Below, piece by piece: positions 33,624 through 41,954 of a stretch of 64,000 nucleotides of DNA (position 1 is its first letter; every line of letters starts with the position of its first letter). The position numbers and the translations under genes are program-made. The stretch covers positions 12,067 through 76,066 of the forward strand of contig CAZXHT010000021.1 in the NCBI GenBank assembly GCA_964640665.1, in the 5' to 3' direction. The notes under the pieces were generated by a model. That model did no database searches, was not told the DNA's origin, and saw only the letters and a list, made by a program, of their open reading frames with translations. The stretch comes from DATKYQ01 sp964640665. GTDB lineage: Bacteria; Myxococcota; B64-G9.

Positions 33624-35951
33624 TTGCTCAAGCGAATATTTTCATTTACGGGCTTCAAACTCGGCCTGCTCATCACCCTGCTATTCTGTGCAACCAAGCT
33701 TCCCACTTGCGGGCTCACCGAGAGTGGGGCGGTGCAGTTTTTAGACAACATCGAAAACGCCTGGCTCGACGAGAAGTTCGATATTCGCGGTCAGGGTAGT
33801 TCTGACGAATTCCAGAAAAAGGCCCATGTAGTAATAGTGGCCATCGACGAGAAATCGACTCGCATGCCCGGTTTGGGTCTGTGGCCCTGGCCGAGATCGA
33901 AAATTGCCGAGATGGTAGCACAGATCAACAAATGCGGTGCGAAGGTGATCGGCTTCGACGTGGTTTTCTCCGAGCCTGACGCCTCGCGAACCGAGCCGGT
34001 TGTGCGGCAGATCAAGGAGGCCTATGCCAAGGCCGAACCGCGGGATACTGGTTTCGAGCGGCACCTTGACGAGATCTATGCCGGCGTTCAGGGAGATCGG
34101 GCCCTGGCCAATGTATTGGAGAACGCCGAAAACGTCGTCCTGGGATATTTTTTCTTCTGCTCACACAAGGAGATCATCAATCTCGATCCCCGAGACATCC
34201 AGGCAGGCAAGGAGAGCATCGGCTTCGGGACAATCTCGTTCGCGGTCAAGCCCGAAGGACACTCTTGGGACGAAATGCGCGGCTCGTTCCCACAGGCGCT
34301 GGGCGTCCGAGCAAATCTACCGATATTGAGCGAGGCCGCTGATTCGTACGGCTACTTCAATCAGATACCGGACGGAGATAGCATCTATCGCCATGTCCCG
34401 ATGGTCATGGTATATGACAAACACTTCTATCCTTCTCTGTCGCTGCAGGTCCTTTCGAGCTACTATGAACAGCCGGTGGAGTTGCTGGTCAACACGTTCG
34501 ACAGGAAAACGTATTACCCCCGCTATATCGGACTGTACCTGGGCCCGATCGGGATGCCCGGCCCGAATCATGTTGAAGTTCCGGTCGAGAGAGGTGCGTT
34601 GTTCAGGGTCAACTACTATGGCAGGAATAGGATGTTCAGGCATATCTCGGCCGGCGATATCATTCACGCTGACCAGGAGGCCTGCCGGGCGGTAAAGGAC
34701 AAGGTCGTGCTGGTGGGAGCCACGACTATCGGAATCTACGATCTGCGGCCGACCCCACTGGAGGATTCATTCCCCGGCGTCGAGATCCACGCCAGTGTGA
34801 TCGAGAACGTGATCAGGCAAGATTTCATGCTGCGCCCGGCGATTTTCTATTTCTACGAGGCGCTTTTCATGCTCCTTGCGGGAATCCTTTTCAGCTGGCT
34901 GCTCATGCGTTTTCGTTTGACGATCGGACTGGTGATAACCCTGCTTTCACTGGTCGGGTTGGTGTTATCAGATTTCTTTTTCCTGTTTCGTAACGGCATT
35001 CAGGCCCACGTCGTGCTGCCGGTGATGCACCTGGTGGTGCTGTTCGCCGGCATCGCGGTCTACCGCTATGCCACCGAGGAGCGCGAGAAGAGCAAGATCC
35101 GGCATGCCTTCCAGTTCTACCTTTCCAGGGACGTCATCGAGGATGTCATGCGGGACACCAGCAAGCTCAAGCTGGGCGGCGAGCGGCGCGAGTTGACGGT
35201 CATGTTCTCCGACATCCGCGGGTTCACCACCATCTCCGAGAAACTCGATCCCGAGGCGCTGACCGAACTGCTGAACGAGTACCTCACCCCAATGACCGAG
35301 ATTGTTTTTGCGCAGCATGGCACGTTGGACAAATACATAGGCGATGCATTAATGGCCATTTTCGGCGCCCCGCTGCCTTTCGACGATCATCCCCATGCCG
35401 CTTGCCGCGCGGCTCTGGAAATGATGGAGACCCTTGCGCGCCTGCGCCAGGTGTGGGCCGAGCGCGGCCTGCCCGAGATCGACATCGGGATCGGCGTCAA
35501 CACCGGAGCCATGTCGGTGGGCAACATGGGTTCTGCCAGCCGCTTTGACTACACCGTTCTGGGCGACAACGTCAACCTGGCCTCACGCCTCGAGGGGCTC
35601 AACAAAGTCTACCACAGCCACATTATCATCAGCGAGTTCACCCGCGCCGCGGTCGGGGGGCACTTCACCTGCCGCGAACTGGACGCCGTGCAGGTTAAGG
35701 GCAAACAACGCCCGGTGAAGATCTATGAGCTGGTTCACCGCGGGCCGCCGGATCCGGAGAAGGACGCCTGGATCGGCGACTTCGAGGAGGCTTTACGCCT
35801 ATATCGTTTGCAGCAGTGGGACGTTGCGGCGGCGGCCTTTGGCAAGCTTGCGGACCCGGTTTCGGTTATGTACACGCAGCGCTGCCGGCAGATGGAAGAA
35901 GATCCGCCCGGCCCGGACTGGAACGGCGTCAGCAAGATGACATCCAAGTAA
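33624..35951 (+). CDS. CHASE2-domain class III adenylate cyclase
   Basis: 775 aa from a TTG start with AAGGGG upstream; no nearby ATG fits. A first membrane helix (about 11-31), an extracytoplasmic CHASE2 sensor (about 35-400), three more helices (about 407-482), and a cytoplasmic class III catalytic domain (about 515-700). The active site is complete: metal Asp in FSDIRGFTT (about 529), substrate Lys and second metal Asp in LDKYIGDALMAIFG (about 569-573), the adenine-side FDYTVLGD, and the Asn/Arg pair in NVNLASRLE. It should make cAMP from ATP in response to an outside signal. First gene of a five-gene cyclic-nucleotide cluster. Confidence 0.94.
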   Translation: MLKRIFSFTGFKLGLLITLLFCATKLPTCGLTESGAVQFLDNIENAWLDEKFDIRGQGSSDEFQKKAHVVIVAIDEKSTRMPGLGLWPWPRSKIAEMVAQINKCGAKVIGFDVVFSEPDASRTEPVVRQIKEAYAKAEPRDTGFERHLDEIYAGVQGDRALANVLENAENVVLGYFFFCSHKEIINLDPRDIQAGKESIGFGTISFAVKPEGHSWDEMRGSFPQALGVRANLPILSEAADSYGYFNQIPDGDSIYRHVPMVMVYDKHFYPSLSLQVLSSYYEQPVELLVNTFDRKTYYPRYIGLYLGPIGMPGPNHVEVPVERGALFRVNYYGRNRMFRHISAGDIIHADQEACRAVKDKVVLVGATTIGIYDLRPTPLEDSFPGVEIHASVIENVIRQDFMLRPAIFYFYEALFMLLAGILFSWLLMRFRLTIGLVITLLSLVGLVLSDFFFLFRNGIQAHVVLPVMHLVVLFAGIAVYRYATEEREKSKIRHAFQFYLSRDVIEDVMRDTSKLKLGGERRELTVMFSDIRGFTTISEKLDPEALTELLNEYLTPMTEIVFAQHGTLDKYIGDALMAIFGAPLPFDDHPHAACRAALEMMETLARLRQVWAERGLPEIDIGIGVNTGAMSVGNMGSASRFDYTVLGDNVNLASRLEGLNKVYHSHIIISEFTRAAVGGHFTCRELDAVQVKGKQRPVKIYELVHRGPPDPEKDAWIGDFEEALRLYRLQQWDVAAAAFGKLADPVSVMYTQRCRQMEEDPPGPDWNGVSKMTSK

Positions 35952-35984
35952 TGACAGAAAGACAGTTGCTCATGGAGGTTTCTC

Positions 35985-37232
35985 GTGCCATCGCAAGACG
36001 TCAAGGAACTTACCCGCTTAAAGGATCGCGCCGCACGCCGCATGGCCAAGGGTGACTGGTCGGGTGCGCTCGAGGCTCTTCTCGCGGCTCGCAAACTGGC
36101 GCCCAAGGACACCTTCGTGGCCCGCAAGGTGGGCGACATGTACCAGCGGCTGGGCAAGAAAGAAGGGGCCGTCGACGCCTACGGAAAGGCTGCCGCGCTC
36201 TTCGCCAGCGCCGGGTTTCTGTTCAAGGCCATCTCGGTGAACAAGATCATCCTCTCGATCGATCCCGACCACAAAGGCGTGCAGCGGACACTGGCGACGT
36301 TGTACGCCCGGCGGGAAGGACCGGCCGCGGCGCGGGCTCCGGAACTGATCGAGATCGAGCCCATGCCGATGCCGGCCTTCGAGATAGACATGGAACTGGC
36401 CCGGGTGGACAGGGACAAGCTGCCATGGACGCCCTTGCTTTCGGATCTCGACGAAAGCGAATTGGACCGGGTGATTGACAAACTGGTCCCGGTCAATGCC
36501 GCTGCGGGGACGGTCGTCTGCCGTGAGGGCGACCCCGCCGACTCGATCTACGTGATTTCCCACGGGCTGGTGCGCGTATCCGGACGGGATTCCGGCGGTA
36601 CGCCCGTCTGGCTTGTGAACCTGCGCGAGGGAGAGTTCTTCGGCGAGTTCGGCTTCTTCTCGGACGGCAAACGGCATGCCGACGTCGTGGCCGTGGAGGA
36701 CACCGAGCTACTGCAGATCGGCCGCAGGGAGATCGAGGAGATCCTGACCGAGTTTCCCCGTGTGCGTCAGGTTCTCGAGAAGTTCTACAATTTACGGGTG
36801 GTGGACACCCTGCTTGCCAAGAGCAAGCTGTTTGGGAGTCTCGCCCCGGACCACCGCCGGGATCTGTTGCTCGAGGCGGCCCTGGAGGTGCATGCAACGG
36901 GTTCGATGATAATCCAGGAGGGCGACGACGGCGAGAGCCTCTACGTGATCAAGAGCGGAGAGGTCGAGGTGTACACTGCCCTGGGGCAAGAGCGTATCGA
37001 CCTTGCGGTTCTGGGCCCGGGCGAGATCTTCGGCGAGATCAGCATTTTGACCGGAACGCCGACCACGGCCAACGTGATTGCCCGAACCAGGACGGAGCTG
37101 GTCAAGTTCTCCAGGTCCGAGGTGACGGCCATGGCCGACAAGCACCCGCAGCTTCAGCACCTGCTCTCCGAGACCAAGGACCACCGCGTACACGAAACCG
37201 TACAGCGGATCCAGACAGAGGGGTTCGTGTAA
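35985..37232 (+). CDS. TPR protein with two cyclic-nucleotide-binding domains
   Basis: 415 aa from a GTG with GGAGG six bases upstream. Residues 5-95 form TPR helices (GALEALLAARKLAPKD, KVGDMYQRLGKKEGAVDAY). Two cNMP domains follow (about 150-265 and 280-395). In the first the phosphate cassette reads FFGEFGFFSDGKRHAD, with Arg-His-Ala where Crp has Arg-Ser-Ala. In the second it reads IFGEISILTGTPTTAN, lacking the arginine that grips the phosphate. So the first may bind cAMP and the second may be altered or dead. No DNA-binding or catalytic domain: probably an adaptor. Its stop overlaps the next start. Confidence 0.9.
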   Translation: MPSQDVKELTRLKDRAARRMAKGDWSGALEALLAARKLAPKDTFVARKVGDMYQRLGKKEGAVDAYGKAAALFASAGFLFKAISVNKIILSIDPDHKGVQRTLATLYARREGPAAARAPELIEIEPMPMPAFEIDMELARVDRDKLPWTPLLSDLDESELDRVIDKLVPVNAAAGTVVCREGDPADSIYVISHGLVRVSGRDSGGTPVWLVNLREGEFFGEFGFFSDGKRHADVVAVEDTELLQIGRREIEEILTEFPRVRQVLEKFYNLRVVDTLLAKSKLFGSLAPDHRRDLLLEAALEVHATGSMIIQEGDDGESLYVIKSGEVEVYTALGQERIDLAVLGPGEIFGEISILTGTPTTANVIARTRTELVKFSRSEVTAMADKHPQLQHLLSETKDHRVHETVQRIQTEGFV

Positions 37233-38899
37233 TGAGCAAGACAACGAAGAAAAACGTCCGCATAAGAAGCGACCACACCCGTTACGGCCTCCAGCACGAA
37301 CTCGACCTCTACAAGGCTCTGGGCGATGTCGGTGGAAAGAACTTTTCGATCGACAGGCTGCTGACTCGGTTTCTCTCGCGGGCGATGAAATTCTTCAAGA
37401 CGAATGCCGGCACGATTTTCACAGTCGATGCGGGCAGCGGGGATCTGATCTTCAGAATAGTGCGCGGCCCGGCGCGCCGGAATCTGACCGCTAGGCGACT
37501 GCGCGCCGGGGAGGGCATCGCCGGCTGGGTAGCCAAGAGCGGCAAGCCCCGGCTGGCCAGGGACGTGCGCACCGATCCCCTATGGAAGAAATCGCTGGCC
37601 AGGGAGGCGGGCTTTCCCACCAAGGACATCCTGGCGGTTCCCATTCGCACGCGCTCCGGCGGCATCGTCGGAGTGATCGAATTGCTGAACAAACAGGTCC
37701 ATCCGGGTTTTTCGCGTCAGGATCTCGACAACCTGACGAGCATCTCCGGGTCGGTCGGGGCCGTGCTGGAGAACGCCCGCCTGTGGGGAGAGGCCCGCCG
37801 GCGAAACAAGCAGCTTGCGCTGCTCAACAAGGTCGGCCACCTGATAAACTCCAGCCTCGATCCGCGCCAGGTACGTCTGAGGACGATCGACGCGGCCATT
37901 CGCCTGGTCGGGGCCGCGGCGGGCTCTCTTCTGCTGATCGACCAAGAAAGCGGCGAGCTGTTCTTTGAGGTGGCGCTGGGAGAAAGGGCGCGCAAGATCC
38001 GCAAGGTGCGCCTTGGCAAGGGAGAGGGAATAGCCGGTTGGGTGGTCAAGCACGGCAAGCCGGTCGTCATCCAGGACTGCTGCAAGGATCGACGCTTCAG
38101 TCAGAGGGTGGATCACGTCTCCAAGTTCGTCACCCGCGACATGATCTGCGCTCCGGTAAAGGTCAAGGGCAGAACGATCGGAGCCATCCAGGCGATCAAC
38201 AAGAAAAGCGGCAGCTTCGACGACAAGGACATGGAGTTGTTCGTCCTGTTGGCCGATCAGGTCGGCGTCGCCATGGAAAACGCCCGCCTGTTCGAACGGC
38301 TCCAGCAAACCTTCCTGGAGACGTCCGAGGCACTGGCCGAGGCCATCGAGTTGCGTGACGCGTACACCGGCGGGCACACCCGGCGCGTGACCAGGTACTC
38401 ACTGGCGACCGGGATTGAGTTGGGACTGGACGAGCCCGGGCTCGAAGAACTGCGCCTGGCGGCCATTCTACACGACATCGGTAAGCTGGGTGTGGATGAC
38501 AACGTGTTGCGCAAGCCCGGGCGGCTCGACGAAAAGGAGTTCAGGCAGATGAAGAAACACCCCCGGTTGGGAGCGGCCATCCTCGATCGCGTCCAGTACC
38601 TAAGGCCGGTATTGCCCGGGATTCGCTCGCACCACGAACGTGTCGACGGCAGAGGCTACCCGGATGGATTGCGCGGCAAAAAGATTCCGCTGGTTGCGCG
38701 TATCATCGCCGTCGCCGACACTTATGATGCCATGACGTCCGATCGGCCCTACCGCAAGGGGCTCCCGAAAAAGACGGCCGTCCAGGAATTGGTCGACTGT
38801 TCCGGGGGTCAGTTCGATCGCCGTGTCGTCGAGGCCTTCCTGCGGGCCTACCGCTCGGGTACGATTACCGGGCGGCGCGAGCGGTTTCGCCTTCGCTAG
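37232..38899 (+). CDS. GAF-GAF-HD-GYP cyclic-di-GMP phosphodiesterase
   Basis: 555 aa. Two GAF domains (about 35-185 and 205-355; AGEGIAGWVAKSGKPRLARD and GKGEGIAGWVVKHGKPVVIQ) precede an HD-GYP domain with all metal and signature residues: GHTRRVTRYS, LHDIGKLG (about 413), MKKHPRLG, SHHERVDGRGYPDGL (GYP about 470), and ADTYDAMTSDRPYRKG. It should cut c-di-GMP in the cytoplasm; GAF domains may bind a cyclic nucleotide or another small ligand. It begins one base into the stop of the preceding cNMP-binding gene and so is coupled to cAMP sensing. Confidence 0.93.
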   Translation: MSKTTKKNVRIRSDHTRYGLQHELDLYKALGDVGGKNFSIDRLLTRFLSRAMKFFKTNAGTIFTVDAGSGDLIFRIVRGPARRNLTARRLRAGEGIAGWVAKSGKPRLARDVRTDPLWKKSLAREAGFPTKDILAVPIRTRSGGIVGVIELLNKQVHPGFSRQDLDNLTSISGSVGAVLENARLWGEARRRNKQLALLNKVGHLINSSLDPRQVRLRTIDAAIRLVGAAAGSLLLIDQESGELFFEVALGERARKIRKVRLGKGEGIAGWVVKHGKPVVIQDCCKDRRFSQRVDHVSKFVTRDMICAPVKVKGRTIGAIQAINKKSGSFDDKDMELFVLLADQVGVAMENARLFERLQQTFLETSEALAEAIELRDAYTGGHTRRVTRYSLATGIELGLDEPGLEELRLAAILHDIGKLGVDDNVLRKPGRLDEKEFRQMKKHPRLGAAILDRVQYLRPVLPGIRSHHERVDGRGYPDGLRGKKIPLVARIIAVADTYDAMTSDRPYRKGLPKKTAVQELVDCSGGQFDRRVVEAFLRAYRSGTITGRRERFRLR

Positions 38900-38976
38900 A
38901 CGAAAGGGCTGGACAGGATGTGCCATTGAAAGTTACAAGGGTGTTGGCATAGAACTCATTTCGGGAGCCAGGTTCA

Positions 38977-39627
38977 ATGAGCGGTGAGAGCGACAGGTTA
39001 TTCGAGCGTTTCGGCAGGGAATTCCCGGCTGGAACGGTCGTGTTCAAGGAGGGCGACGTCGGCAACGAGATGTACGTCATCCAATCGGGCAAGGTCAACG
39101 TCACCAAGGCCGTACGTGGCGTCGAGAAAGTGCTGGTGACGCTTGGCGCGGGGGCTTTCTTCGGCGAGATGGCAATCATCAACCAGAAACCGCGATCGGC
39201 GTCCATTGTCGTGGTCGAGGACGCCCGCCTACTGGTGATTGGCCCCAAGACATTCGAAACGATGATCAGGGGCAACTCCGAGATTGCGGTGCGCATGATC
39301 AAGATCCTGGCACAGCGGCTGCAAGAGGCAGACGAGCAGATCGAGAACCTGATGCTCAGGGATCACAACAGCCGGGTTGTTCACTTTCTCACCCACCTGG
39401 CCGGCAAGGGCAAGCCGGTGGCAGGCGGCGTCTTCGTGGAGGTGGACGCCGCGGGCCTGGCGAGAAAGATCGGGCTGCAGGAAGAACAGGTCGGCGAAGT
39501 GCTCGGCAAGTTGATCAACGCCAAGCTGATTCGCGTCCAGGAAAGTGGCTACCTGATCCACGACGTGGGGCGCCTGCGCGAGTTTTTGGAGTTTCTGGAG
39601 ATGAAGGAAAAGTTTGGGGACATCTAG
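38977..39627 (+). CDS. Crp/Fnr-family regulator
   Basis: 216 aa. The cNMP-binding domain (about 10-115) has GTVVFKEGDVGNEMYVIQSG and the cassette FFGEMAIINQKPRSAS with intact Glu and Arg-Ser-Ala, so cAMP binding is likely. A dimer helix (about 105-130, QRLQEADEQIENLML) is followed by a winged HTH (LARKIGLQEEQVGEVLGKLI). It is the most probable transcriptional output of the cyclase upstream. GGGAGCCAGG lies before the ATG. Separated by 77 bases from the HD-GYP gene. Confidence 0.92.
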   Translation: MSGESDRLFERFGREFPAGTVVFKEGDVGNEMYVIQSGKVNVTKAVRGVEKVLVTLGAGAFFGEMAIINQKPRSASIVVVEDARLLVIGPKTFETMIRGNSEIAVRMIKILAQRLQEADEQIENLMLRDHNSRVVHFLTHLAGKGKPVAGGVFVEVDAAGLARKIGLQEEQVGEVLGKLINAKLIRVQESGYLIHDVGRLREFLEFLEMKEKFGDI

Positions 39628-39651
39628 CGCCGCGGGGCTATTCTTGCGGAA

Positions 39652-40428
39652 ATGCCTGCTCACCTGGAAATAGAGGTTCTCGGTTGTCATGGCGGTGAGA
39701 TGGCGGGTTTCTTCACGCCTAGCCTGCTGATCGACCGGAACATAATGCTGGATGCCGGCTCCTTCGGTAGTATTTTGTCGCTTCAACAACAGCTCGAAAT
39801 AGACCATTTTCTGATCAGTCACGCGCACAGCGATCACATCAAGGACCTGGCTTGCTTCGCCGACCTGGTCATCGGGAGAAGAAAGACCGCCGTCAAGGTA
39901 CATGCCTCGCCCGGTGCCATGGAGGTGATCCGGGGCGATTTGTTCAACAATCGCATGTGGCCCGATTTTTTCTCCCTCCCCAGTCCCGAGCATCCCGTTC
40001 TGAAGGCGGCCGTGTTCAAGCCGGGCAGCTCTTTCAAGGCGGGGCACCTGCGGGTGCATGCCATTCCGGTAAGTCACCCGGTTGAGTCGATGGCCTTCAT
40101 CATCCGGGGGCCTGGGGGGTCCTTCGTCTATACCGGTGACACAGGGCCGACCGATCGCCTGTGGAAATCGGTCAACAGGCTCAAGGATCTCAAGCTGTTG
40201 ATGATCGAGTGCAAGTTTCCCAATGCGATGCAGATCATTGCCGAGGCGGCCGGCCATTTGACACCGCGCACACTGGCCAGTGAGCTTGCCAAGGTCCGCG
40301 ACGATTCGGTGCCCGTCCTGCTCTACCACCTCAAGCCCGATCGCATGAGCGAGATAGTGCAAGAGATTTCATCTCTCGGCGATTCCCGCCTCCATATCAT
40401 GAAGATCGGCGAGCGGATCAGAGTGTGA
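39652..40428 (+). CDS. Class II cyclic-nucleotide phosphodiesterase (MBL fold)
   Basis: 258 aa. Metallo-beta-lactamase fold with the metal motif SHAHSDHIKDL (about residues 56-66), a histidine in IPVSHPVESMAF, YTGDTGP (Asp), and a late YHLKPDR histidine. The N-terminal LGCHGGEMAGFFTPSLLIDR matches class II PDEs (yeast PDE1, bacterial CpdP), which cut 3',5'-cAMP. In a cluster starting with a cyclase, cAMP is the expected substrate. Begins 24 bases after the Crp-like gene and four before folC. Confidence 0.85.
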   Translation: MPAHLEIEVLGCHGGEMAGFFTPSLLIDRNIMLDAGSFGSILSLQQQLEIDHFLISHAHSDHIKDLACFADLVIGRRKTAVKVHASPGAMEVIRGDLFNNRMWPDFFSLPSPEHPVLKAAVFKPGSSFKAGHLRVHAIPVSHPVESMAFIIRGPGGSFVYTGDTGPTDRLWKSVNRLKDLKLLMIECKFPNAMQIIAEAAGHLTPRTLASELAKVRDDSVPVLLYHLKPDRMSEIVQEISSLGDSRLHIMKIGERIRV

Positions 40429-40431
40429 TCG

Positions 40432-41793
40432 ATGCGCATCGAGCAGGTTACCTCCTTTCTCTACTCTTTGAAGCCCAAGGGCATCCGCTTCGGGTTGGAA
40501 AACACTCGTCTCGTGCTGGACAGGCTCGCCAGGCCCCAGGATGCTTTCGAGGTCGTTCATATCGCCGGCTCCAACGGCAAGGGCTCGACGGCCGCGTTCG
40601 TCGAGTCGATGCTGCTGAGTGGCGGGGTCCGGGTGGGGCTCTACACATCTCCACACCTCGATCATTATCGCGAGCGGTTTCGGGTGGCGGGTAGAGCCGT
40701 CGCCGATGCGGTTATCGAGCAGACCATGGATGTCATGCTGGCGGACGGCCTGGATCTCGACCCAACCGAAGTCTCCGCCTGGATCGATGAGCGCGGTCTC
40801 GCAACCAAGATGGACTCGCGTCACTGGTATCACAATCGCGGCGAAGCCAGCCGGTTTTGCCGGCTGACTTTCTTCGAGTGCACTACTATCCTGGCCGCTC
40901 TGATCTTCGCTCGCCTGCGCGTCGAGGTGGCGGTGATGGAGTGCGGCATGGGAGGCCGTCTCGACGCCACGAATGTTTTTTCGCCGACGGTGGCCGCAAT
41001 CGCCCCGGTTAGCCTGGAGCATACCGAATGGCTGGGAGACACGCTTGCGGCCGTTGCCGCGGAGAAGGCCGGGATCATCAAGCGGGACGTGCCGGTCGTT
41101 TGTGCCCGCCAGGAGCCCCAGGCCATGGAAGTGATCGCCGCTAAGGCCTGTGAAAACGGGGCACCGCTCTTCGTCATGGGCGATTCCTTCGACGCCGAGG
41201 GAGAATGGTCGCAGGCCGTGTTCAGGCTCGGCCAAGAGCGCCTGGGCCCGGTTCGATTGGGACTGGTCGGCCGGCACCAGGTGGATAACGCGGCCCTGGC
41301 GCTGGCCTGCCTGCGCTTTTCGTCGCCCGTACTTTTCCCCGGCCGGGACGCTGCTTGCGAAGGCCTGCGGAAAGCCAGATGGCCTGCACGCTTCGAAGTC
41401 TTGGGCGCCGACGGCGAGTGGATCCTCGACGGCGCTCACAACCCGGCGGGAGTGCATGTTCTGGTAACGACTGTCACGGACATCTTTCCCGATCGCAAGC
41501 TGCGGGTGGTGTTCGGTGTGCTCGGCGAGAAGGACGTCGAGTCGATGTTGCGCGAGATGGAGACCGTCAGCGAGTCGATCGAGCTTGTCATGCCGCCGGA
41601 TGCCCGCGGGCGCGATCCGGCCGGGTTGGCGTCGCTGGTTCATAGGCCGCACGCCGTCCACGAATCGGTAGGCGCCGCGCTTTCCAAACTGGCGCGGCAA
41701 GAAGGGCCGCCGGTGCTGGTGACCGGTTCGTTGACCGTCGCAGGAGAGGCCAGGAGATGGTTGCTCGGGCGCAATGGTATCGACGCCTTATGA
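40432..41793 (+). CDS. folC: Folylpolyglutamate/dihydrofolate synthase (Mur ligase family)
   Basis: 453 aa, typical length. P-loop AGSNGKGSTAAF (about 44-55), TSPHLDHYRERFRV, the ATP/metal block ECGMGGRLDATNVFSP, EHTEWLGDTLAAVAAEKAGI with the carbamylated-Lys position, and ILDGAHNPAG. FolC adds glutamate to dihydropteroate and to folates in the cytoplasm. An insert of about 20 residues near 125-145 (SRHWYHNRGEASRFC) is longer than in E. coli. It is the last gene of the cyclic-nucleotide transcription unit by spacing but unrelated in function. Confidence 0.93.
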   Translation: MRIEQVTSFLYSLKPKGIRFGLENTRLVLDRLARPQDAFEVVHIAGSNGKGSTAAFVESMLLSGGVRVGLYTSPHLDHYRERFRVAGRAVADAVIEQTMDVMLADGLDLDPTEVSAWIDERGLATKMDSRHWYHNRGEASRFCRLTFFECTTILAALIFARLRVEVAVMECGMGGRLDATNVFSPTVAAIAPVSLEHTEWLGDTLAAVAAEKAGIIKRDVPVVCARQEPQAMEVIAAKACENGAPLFVMGDSFDAEGEWSQAVFRLGQERLGPVRLGLVGRHQVDNAALALACLRFSSPVLFPGRDAACEGLRKARWPARFEVLGADGEWILDGAHNPAGVHVLVTTVTDIFPDRKLRVVFGVLGEKDVESMLREMETVSESIELVMPPDARGRDPAGLASLVHRPHAVHESVGAALSKLARQEGPPVLVTGSLTVAGEARRWLLGRNGIDAL

Positions 41794-41954
41794 TGGGTTA
41801 ATTGATATTAATTATGTATAATTATGCAAAATTTATAGGTAAGAAACTTGTCCGGGGTGGGCAAGTGTGGTAGCGTCCTTGTGAGAAAGAAGCGAACGCA
41901 GCACCCACATTCCATAGTCGGGATGTGTTATTCGTTCCAGCCGGAGGGCCGAGC
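41794..41954 (+). promoter_or_regulatory. AT-rich promoter region before the AMIN gene
   Basis: The 160-base gap begins with a markedly AT-rich stretch. TATAAT lies at 41817-41822, but no convincing -35 at the right distance is seen; TTGATA at 41802 is too close. It is the probable start of the AMIN-lptD transcript. Confidence 0.4.

Noticed and set aside
39229..41700. Two long minus-strand frames opposite the Crp, phosphodiesterase and folC genes
   Set aside because: They mirror strongly conserved plus-strand genes and show no domain of their own.
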